From NCBI RefSeq assembly GCF_905147365.1, contig NC_056409.1:10049001-10113000 (forward strand): DNA of 64,000 bases, given 5' to 3'. The notes under the pieces were generated by a model. That model saw only the letters and a program-made list of their open reading frames with translations, was not told the origin of the DNA and ran no database searches. The stretch comes from Aricia agestis. Taxonomy: Eukaryota; Arthropoda; Insecta; Lepidoptera; Lycaenidae. Below, one piece after another: positions 20,958 through 64,000 of this stretch. Every line of letters starts with the position of its first letter. Position 1 is the stretch's first letter. The position numbers and the translations under genes were made by a program.

Positions 20958-23121
20958 CAGAGTGGAACATTATTTACTTAATTGTAATTAATTCAAAATT
21001 TCGACATAAGTCCCATACATTATCTGTCAAACTCTTCATTAAATTGAAGGTTAATCATAGTTAAATGTCTCTGAGTATGGCGGTATGCAACTATGTACTA
21101 AGTTATCTTCGCATTATTTCAAGGAAGTGGCGCTAGATGTTACTAATGTGGGAGGAAAAAAACAATACTGCTTCTTTTTTATTGTAATTGTTGCGTAGAA
21201 ATAAATAAATAAATAACACTCTCATCCACACTCGGAACATGTACAATAAATAGACACTGCTCTGTACATCTACCTTATACAACTAAGTATATCTATAATA
21301 TAACTTTATTAACAGACAACAATATCTACTTATTTTATTATTATCTTAGGCCGATGTCTTAACGGGGCAGTTAAAGATATTTTAAAGCTATTACAGTTTA
21401 CAGAACAAATACAATACAATACACATAAAATCTACGAATAATAAACACTAAGGAAACGTAACTCCCATACTTCAACCGTTTTGAATTTGGTTCCTTTTCG
21501 CACAATAAAATAGGATAGCAACGAAACACTAACACTCAAATTTACGAAATAAAGCCGTATTAATTGTCACTTCTTTAATTAAGTACACAAAATTGTGTAC
21601 CGAATACATGCATAGAGTATGTATTCGGCTCACATTTTCTAGACTCGGTAGACAATTTTTTTGACACAGTTACTCTTGCTTAACTTTTATTATTCGTAGC
21701 ATAAAATCTTTTTGTAGAGCTTGGCTTACTGTGTTTAGAAGCCCTAAAGGCTAAAGTATACTTCCAAATAATTTGTATTTTCTATTGTACAAACTGATGT
21801 GCTTTAGTTTATTAAGATTACTTAGTAAGAATATTAAAATAAAAGTGACCACTATTCTGTAAAAACTATTGTTACGTATCAATTGAGGCTCTACTTTGGG
21901 ACTTCCAAGTCAAGTTGTAATGGATAATTTAATAATTGAGGTGCTTTTGTTGTTGTACGTTTATTATATTATAATATATTAAGACTAGCGTTTATTTCTT
22001 AATTATGATTATAATTTATAGTCTATTTTACACTTGCCACTAAATAAACTGCTAATAACATAAAATATGGATTTATTCTTAATGGCGATATCTGAAAATG
22101 TTGTAAAATGTCCACTACATTTTATAACTTTTATGAAAATTATAAATTATTGTTGTAGCTGCAAACAAGAATTGATGTAAGTTTAGGGAGTTAAGTCTGC
22201 AAACTTGTAACAAGTAGATCTACAACTTTCGTTTCGACCACTAAGTTCTTGTGTTTATTTCGATGAAATCTTTTAGACAAATTTTACGAGTTGATATTGG
22301 GTCATACTATTGTTACTGTGTAATCAGTAATGGAGGCATACCTAAATAATCTAATATCTGCCTGTCCATGTAGAAAAAATACAGTTTCAATTAATTAACA
22401 CGCCTTTAAAATTTATTATCTAGGTTTCTTATTAGCTGTTATTGTGTAATATTACGTATGTTAATACTATTCCTGACGTAGGTATAGACGGATATTTTTG
22501 CAATTGGTACAAGTCTTAATCTTTGATTAGCCGATAAGAAGATGACAAGACTATGCTTAGTTTTAAAATGGTATTGTATCATCTTTCCTAACGGTTTTTG
22601 ACGACATGTTAAGTAAGTACATGTAAAATTTTGTTGGTAAAAAATTTATTGTTTTCTATTTATCGTAGCTTCTAAACTTATTTTTAAATTACAGTAGTTA
22701 CATTACAGAGTACATTATAGCATAGTCGAATACTGCTGCGGTGCCGGCTGGGCTCTACTTAAGTCTTAACAAAGTTTTAACTTTACCGTATACTCTCGGG
22801 ACGCGAGAACCTTTCGAGGAATCGAGGAGCGAGCTTGGCGACTCCCCCCCTACGATACGTCCCCAAACATCTCCTACCCCCAACTTCCCTTCTGTATAAA
22901 TTTTATTTCTCTTCTTCGCTACGTAAAAAAACATCCACATGTCATAAAAACTTCAAGTCTAAAAATCACAAGGACACTAAGTATATAATAATGCACAATC
23001 AGTACGATAGAAACGAAACCGACACGGACCGGTGTCACCGAGGCGCGGGGCGGGGCTCGCCGGGCGCACGGGGCGGGTCGCGAACACTAATGGACGGGAG
23101 CATAAGACACATGGGGCGCGG
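20958..23121. other. AT-rich intergenic sequence; probably includes the LGR2 3' UTR
   Basis: Convergent gap between the 122-aa gene and LGR2. No frame or terminal repeat is convincing. Several AATAAA-like motifs occur on both strands, so the LGR2 cleavage site cannot be chosen. A short repeat of ATAA units lies at about 21200-21216. Confidence 0.4.
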
Positions 23122-59053
<35,932 letters not shown>

Positions 59054-59710
59054 CTGAGGACACGACAATTCGATTACCTGTTACGGAAGTAGGTTTCCAT
59101 TGTTTACATATAAATAAATAGGTACACATTAACTAAATAAAATATAGGATGAAGTAGGAAAATAAAGTAAACTTTACGGAGAAACTTAGTGTTTTATCAA
59201 AATACAAGTATGAAGTTACAGAATAAATGAGACTAGAAATGTGTTGAACGGAGCACCCAAAATATATTACTTAACAGGCGCACGTTTCTCTAGGATTTAT
59301 ATATTTATAAGAAATTAAAAAAAACCCCGCCAGAACAACTTTAAAAAGTAATGAAATAATATTTACAGCCTTTAAGTTCAAATAATTCCTAACTTGTGTA
59401 AAGTAATATTTTAGTCCATAATTGTTGTCACAGTGTGTCGGCGGACCGCCAAGTAAACTACAACCTATAACCGCCAAGTCGCTGATAACCTATCTCGATT
59501 CAGATCGCTGTGAATTGATCCTTAAACTTGTTAAGTGAAATTAAACATCTACATTAGCGGTCCCCCGACACACCTTAAAGGCAGTATATTTACTGCCTTT
59601 AAGTTCAAATAATTCCTAATAAAAAAAAAAATGAAATAATATTTTATTTTATTACTTTTTAAACTTGTGTTGGTTATAGTGCAGAATAATTCCTATCAAC
59701 AGAATCATAT
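59054..59710. other. LGR2 intron or upstream flank
   Basis: No exon recognised. A short duplicated phrase (tttaagttcaaataattcctaa at about 59371 and 59599) suggests a rearranged repeat. Confidence 0.35.
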
Positions 59711-60284
59711 TGTTACGGTACATGGTATACGGACACGTAGTGCTATCTAGCGACAGACCAGCAAAACTTACCGAGGGAACAGAGGCAACATAAATCCCCT
59801 ACTCAATACTAGATGGCGTTAGGTGCGCTAGTACATACTCGAATAGACTGTGCTCGAACTTTCTAGAAGTATCTTGTTTACCTGTTTACGGGTTTATTTT
59901 GTTTACGTGTTTAGTTGTTTATGTTTATTGTAGTACATGCTCGAGCCTCCTAGAAAGTTCCGACACTTGTTTACGTGTATCGGGAACTTTCTGGAATTCG
60001 TCTCGCCATATAAAAAGCCGCAGGTAGACGGCGCGGCAATTTATTTCAATCTGAGCGATCTTCGCGGCGACAACAAGTGATCAATAGTGAGTGAACCAGT
60101 GAAACCTGTGACTTGGCTACGACCTAGGACAGTGATAGTGCTTAGTGATTGGACCTAGTGATTAGTGTTTGGACTTAGTGCTAAGTGTTGTGACGCTAAG
60201 TGTGTGTTTAGTGCAGTGTTAATAAAGTCTTCAAGAGAGTCACCAGGTCTTTCTCTCCAAATCCTCGAACCCTAGCACGTAACA
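59711..60284 (+). mobile_element. Solo LTR, copy 2
   Basis: 574 bp, same family as 24821-25392 but opposite orientation. TGTTACGG...CGTAACA ends, 4-bp duplication ATAT (59707-59710, 60285-60288), TATA-like catataaaaagccgc at about 60007, ttaataaagtcttcaagaga near the right end. Differs from copy 1 by several small indels. Confidence 0.87.
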
Positions 60285-60900
60285 ATATTCTCATGATTAC
60301 CTATCTATTAATGTCATTTTCGATGAGGCCGTTAAAATGAGCCCAAACATAAAAACCTCCAGTTTGGGTTCATACGAAGCTCGGTTCCTATAGAATCCAG
60401 GTGATGCTGCAGCAGCAGCATATAAATATTTACTGTTTATACTTTATCTACTTCTTAGTGGTTGTCACAATTAAAATGAGCCCAAACACGAAACCTCTGC
60501 TCTTAGTTGGTGAGGAGTTGGATATCCTATTGATTACCAGGTGATGCTGCAGCACCAGGTCAACTTTCCATTATTATGTGTATACGTATATTGTATATTC
60601 ACAAATATCACGAACTAGAATGAAATATAAAATCCATCAAACGACTATAAGTTGCTAACGGCCTTTCATGAACCAGATAAACCCTGATTGTCCAGGACTG
60701 AGCAGGCTGATGATGATGAATTATAGCTAAGAACACTCTCGATCATGTCAGCTTTCAAACAAAAAAAAAAATTAGATCAAAATCGGTCCACCCGTTTGGA
60801 TGCTACGATGCCACGGACAGATACACACACAGACAAACAGACAGACAGACACGTCAAACTTATAACACCCCTCTTTTTTGTCGGGGGTTAATAAATAGTT
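60285..60900 (+). repeat. Retroelement-like fragment with internal duplication
   Basis: aaaatgagcccaaacayraa ... ccaggtgatgctgcagca occurs twice (60335-60412, 60472-60553). Downstream is aaaatcggtccacccgtttg with a cagacagacagaca run and cgtcaaacttataacacccc, a 3' end commonly seen in lepidopteran repeats. Class uncertain. Confidence 0.5.
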
Positions 60901-61190
60901 ACAGGATCATAGCCTCCTTTCTAGGTATGTAAAACCATATGCCTAAAAGCGTTATAGATCGTAACCGTAATTTAAACGAGCACATCTTAAAAGGAAAGTT
61001 ATGTGTAACACACGGACGTAAAAAAAGTACGGACGTAACCTTCTCTAATCACGAGTGAAGCCTAGTTATGGCCGCCCGTGTAAGACGTGTGCGTGATATG
61101 AGGGTTGCCATATAAATCATAAATTTGTAAAATTTCCCTACTTTTTTTGTAAACTCAGACAAGTTAAATGTATTATTTATACTTCAAACA

Positions 61191-61514
61191 TGGGAGAGCC
61201 ATGCTTCGGCACGAATGGGCCGGCTCGACCGGAGAAATACCACGTTCTCACAGGAAACCGGCGTGAAACAGCGCTTGCGCTGTGTTTCGCCGAGTGAGTG
61301 AGTTTACCGGAGGTCCAATTCCCTTCCCTATCCTCCACTTTCCCTTCCCTTCCCTTCCCATCCCTACCCTCCCCTATTATCCTATTCCCTCTTAAAAGGC
61401 CGGCAACGCACCTGCAGCTCTTCTGATGCTGCGAGTGTCCATGGGCGACGGAAGTTGCTTTCCATCAGGTGACCCGTTTGCTCGTTTGCCCCCTTATTTC
61501 ATAAAAAAAAAAAA
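61191..61514 (+). repeat. Poly(A)-tailed SINE-like repeat (family 3)
   Basis: + strand full-length copy with tgggagagccatgcttcggc start, cttcccttccctt minisatellite and a 12-base A run. Confidence 0.82.
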
Positions 61515-61714
61515 CTGAAACATATTTTTGTATTTTTTTCGCTTCAGAAATGTAAGCGGTTGTTAAAGATGTCATAATGAAAATATTATTTTTATGACAC
61601 TATAGATAGAAAAAAAAACATATTACGTACAGAGAAGTATATTATTTACATAACACTATTAGTAATAATGATTATGTACAAACATTTACAATAATAAAAT
61701 TATTACTAGCTATT

Positions 61715-61830
61715 TGACCGAGTTTTGCTCGGTATTCGATAAAACACGAATAAAATGACATTTTCTAAAAATAATTCCTAGCTAGACAGATTTATCGCCC
61801 CCGAAACCTATATAAGAAACCTGTATACGA
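61715..61830 (+). repeat. Helitron-like repeat fragment
   Basis: ctatttgaccgagttttgct, cggtattcgataaaacacga and atttatcgcccccgaaacct; complement of 43640-43800. Confidence 0.5.
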
Positions 61831-62112
61831 AAAGATATAAGATACTTAAGTCCCGTAACCCGTTTCATCAAACAATCAAGTAATGTTAAATAAATAATGG
61901 CTTGTTAAATCAGTTAACGGCCTGTTAGAGCTATCGAGAGTTCTACCATGCGCTAACGTCAAATCAAATCACCTAACATGGTGTTAAATTTATTCCTGGT
62001 CCAGAGGTCCATTCAATATCTTCATTCCTACTAGGTCTCAATGACGCTCGGGTGACTACACCAATAGCACCTTCCCTCCCCTACTACTGAAGGAAATCTA
62101 AGACAACAATTT

Positions 62113-62375
62113 TATCTATGGACGCTTCACACCACGTCAGTCTGACCCCGTGCTAAGTACCTGAAGGACTTGTGTTACGGGTACCAGACAACGGAAATAT
62201 ATTTAATACTGTTATACTATACATATATTTAAGATTTTTATTATATGATACACATATTTAATACACACTCATGACCCAGGAACTTTGAAAACTTTTTGTT
62301 CCGTCGGCAGGATTCGAACCCGCGACCCCCGGCTTGAGCTACCGACAGCCCACCCACGGAGCCACAGAGGTCGTC
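62113..62375 (-). repeat. tRNA-derived SINE (family 1)
   Basis: - strand copy: atctatggacgcttcacacc at left, tRNA-like head at right with caggattcgaacccgcgacc and the A-box region ending gagccacagaggtcgtc. The head is intact enough to show both internal promoter boxes. Confidence 0.85.
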
Positions 62376-62458
62376 AAACAACAATTATATCCACTTTTGT
62401 AAATTAAGAAATGAATAGGGGTGTAGACTATTTTTAGGAAATATATTTATTTTACAGA

Positions 62459-62626
62459 TGTACCATCAAGGAAGTTGATTCCTATGCAATTGACAGACCA
62501 ACGTTATTTGGTCGAATACTTATGTCAATTCAATGTTAATTGTGATCTGTCGGCTGGGTTTGACGTAACGCGACCAAACTACTTATGTCCCCGATTTGCA
62601 TAGGAATCAACTTCTCTGATAGTACA
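62459..62626. mobile_element. MITE (tgtaccatc...aggaatcaact family)
   Basis: tgtaccatcaaggaagttga at left, taggaatcaacttctctgat with agtaca at right; the best-preserved of three copies. Confidence 0.75.
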
Positions 62627-62629
62627 TAA

Positions 62630-64000
62630 GTATTTTGTTACACCTAAAAATATGTATAAAAAAATACACTCTTATTTCAATTAAAAAAATCACTTATTAA
62701 ATATAAAAAATATTATAAAGTTATTAAGTAAAATATGTCCATTTTCGGTAATTCTATAATACAAACTCTCAAAAAAACAATAATTCGTATTAGATTTCGT
62801 TTACTGTCTACACCCTTATTATTGTATTCCTGCCTAATTACTGGTCAATAGTATGCTAAATACTTACATGACACTAATAAAAGACAATAAAATTAATTAT
62901 TTGATTATTTAAAAATAATTTAAAATTTTCCCCGGTTTGGGGAAAATTTCCCCACTTTGTTATGGACATTACTGACCTGTTGAAGTTGAATTAATATTTA
63001 CATTATTTTATCAAAATACTTTAAAAATATGTTATCTTACCTATGAAATATTATTCCTTGATGTTTTTTGTGTAAGGTTGTATTGTTCTTGCACCATTTT
63101 ACAACACAAGATGGCATATTTATTTTTATTTATGAATGACAAAGACGTGTCACCGCGATGCAGTCTAAAAGCGTAATGGCGGTACGATCGGCTTATTACA
63201 GTGCGAGTGTTTGTGCAAGATGTGTACATATGATCGCCTGGGCTTATTAAGGGTGCTTCACTCATTTCTTAATGGCGATCCGTCCGTATTTTTTTTACGT
63301 CCGTGGTGTAACATGTCAAAAATAATCGCGGTCCATATTTATAAAAGTTTTATGCGTCTGTTTGTGCGTCCAAATGTTTAATCAATAGTACTTATGGACG
63401 TAAACATGGAATTTTCAGACGAATAAAACTTGATGGAGACATAAAAATACTCTGAAGTTGTTAAGAAAGTGAAAGAAGTGAGATTTGTTTTTCAGTGAGA
63501 GGTCAGCGCATCCGAATGGCTGCTTTTTATGAAAGTGCATGAATAAACCTTTTCGCACACTTCATTGGTTGCTATTCTGCCTCGAAATTACTACTGCATT
63601 TTTAATGCTGGATGCCCGCTGCGTGTTGGAGATACGTAGAATACAGTCAGCCAAAACACACCGTCATTGACACGACCTGTTATTATATATTATATGGTTT
63701 ACTTGCAGCAAAATGTGGTTTATCAATTATCTTTTCAAGTGTTCAAAAGATGTCAAAGATCAAAATTCAAAACATATTATTAACTCAAAGAATTTGTTCA
63801 CGAACTAAGACCCCTTCGCGCCAATCCGAGGTAACGTTAACTTTAAATCTAAATATTAGCCCCTTCTTGCATAAGTACGAAGAACAAAAGAAGCACTAAT
63901 ATAATATTTAACCCAGATTTGTATATTTTTAATCCTTTATTATATTTAAACCAGACTCATCCTAGTGGGCCTAATTCAACCTTCTGTATTCAATATTTAT
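62630..64000. other. AT-rich sequence without recognised genes
   Basis: No LRR exon, terminal repeat or conserved frame was found. Frames at 63041-63265 (-) and 63612-63899 (+) have no family resemblance or splice context. Confidence 0.35.

Noticed and set aside
62280..62375. tRNA genes suggested by ggttcgaatcc motifs here and at 16.5, 25.6, 36.5 and 45.7 kb
   Set aside because: They are heads of SINE families with shared bodies and tails; the tRNA fold is degraded and followed by the SINE body.

Overview
The window is animal nuclear DNA, almost certainly from a moth or butterfly. Short, GC-rich, canonically spliced exons sit in long AT-rich introns. The non-genic sequence is packed with repeat types familiar from Lepidoptera: Helitron-like elements starting tatactaatattataaatgcg and ending gggcaacagctagt, (GTCT)n-linked repeats, tRNA-derived SINEs with ATT tails, and many short hairpin MITEs. 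No operon, CRISPR array or bacterial feature is present.

Three conserved genes can be read exon by exon with phases that close. (1) The 3' part of a TMEM131 homologue on + (1606-8888, nine exons, 821 residues to the stop); its 5' exons lie before the window. (2) TXNL4A/Dim1, the U5 snRNP 15-kDa protein, on - (9892-12043, three exons, complete, 142 aa), convergent with TMEM131. (3) A type-B leucine-rich-repeat GPCR, the LGR2/rickets-type bursicon receptor, on - (23122 to beyond 59053, thirteen exons, 912 residues to the stop); its first exons lie beyond the right edge. A fourth, unrecognised two-exon gene on + (19549-20301) encodes a charged 122-aa protein and is convergent with the receptor gene.

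Layout. 1-1605: AT-rich intron or flank with a 64-bp tandem repeat. 1.6-8.9 kb: TMEM131, with MITEs in its introns. 9-13.5 kb: TXNL4A, with a Harbinger-type MITE and a large foldback in intron 2, and a 1.3-kb hAT-like element starting about 150 bp upstream of its ATG. That element carries a second copy of the same MITE, which in turn carries a 47-bp palindromic insertion. 13.7-17 kb: MITE, Helitron-like block and SINE. 17.2-20.7 kb: the small gene. 20.7-23.1 kb: AT-rich intergenic sequence. 23.1-59 kb: LGR2, whose introns hold most of the repeats, including one of two solo LTRs, six copies of a poly(A)-tailed SINE-like family across the 3' half of the window, and a three-level nested MITE at 56.7-57.4 kb. 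59-64 kb: the next LGR2 intron or upstream flank, with the second solo LTR, a SINE and MITEs.

The genes do not form a pathway: collagen secretion (TMEM131), splicing (TXNL4A) and neurohormone signalling for cuticle tanning and wing expansion (LGR2). I found no convincing new molecular system. The most unusual structures are the nested and foldback elements and two unrecognised small reading frames.
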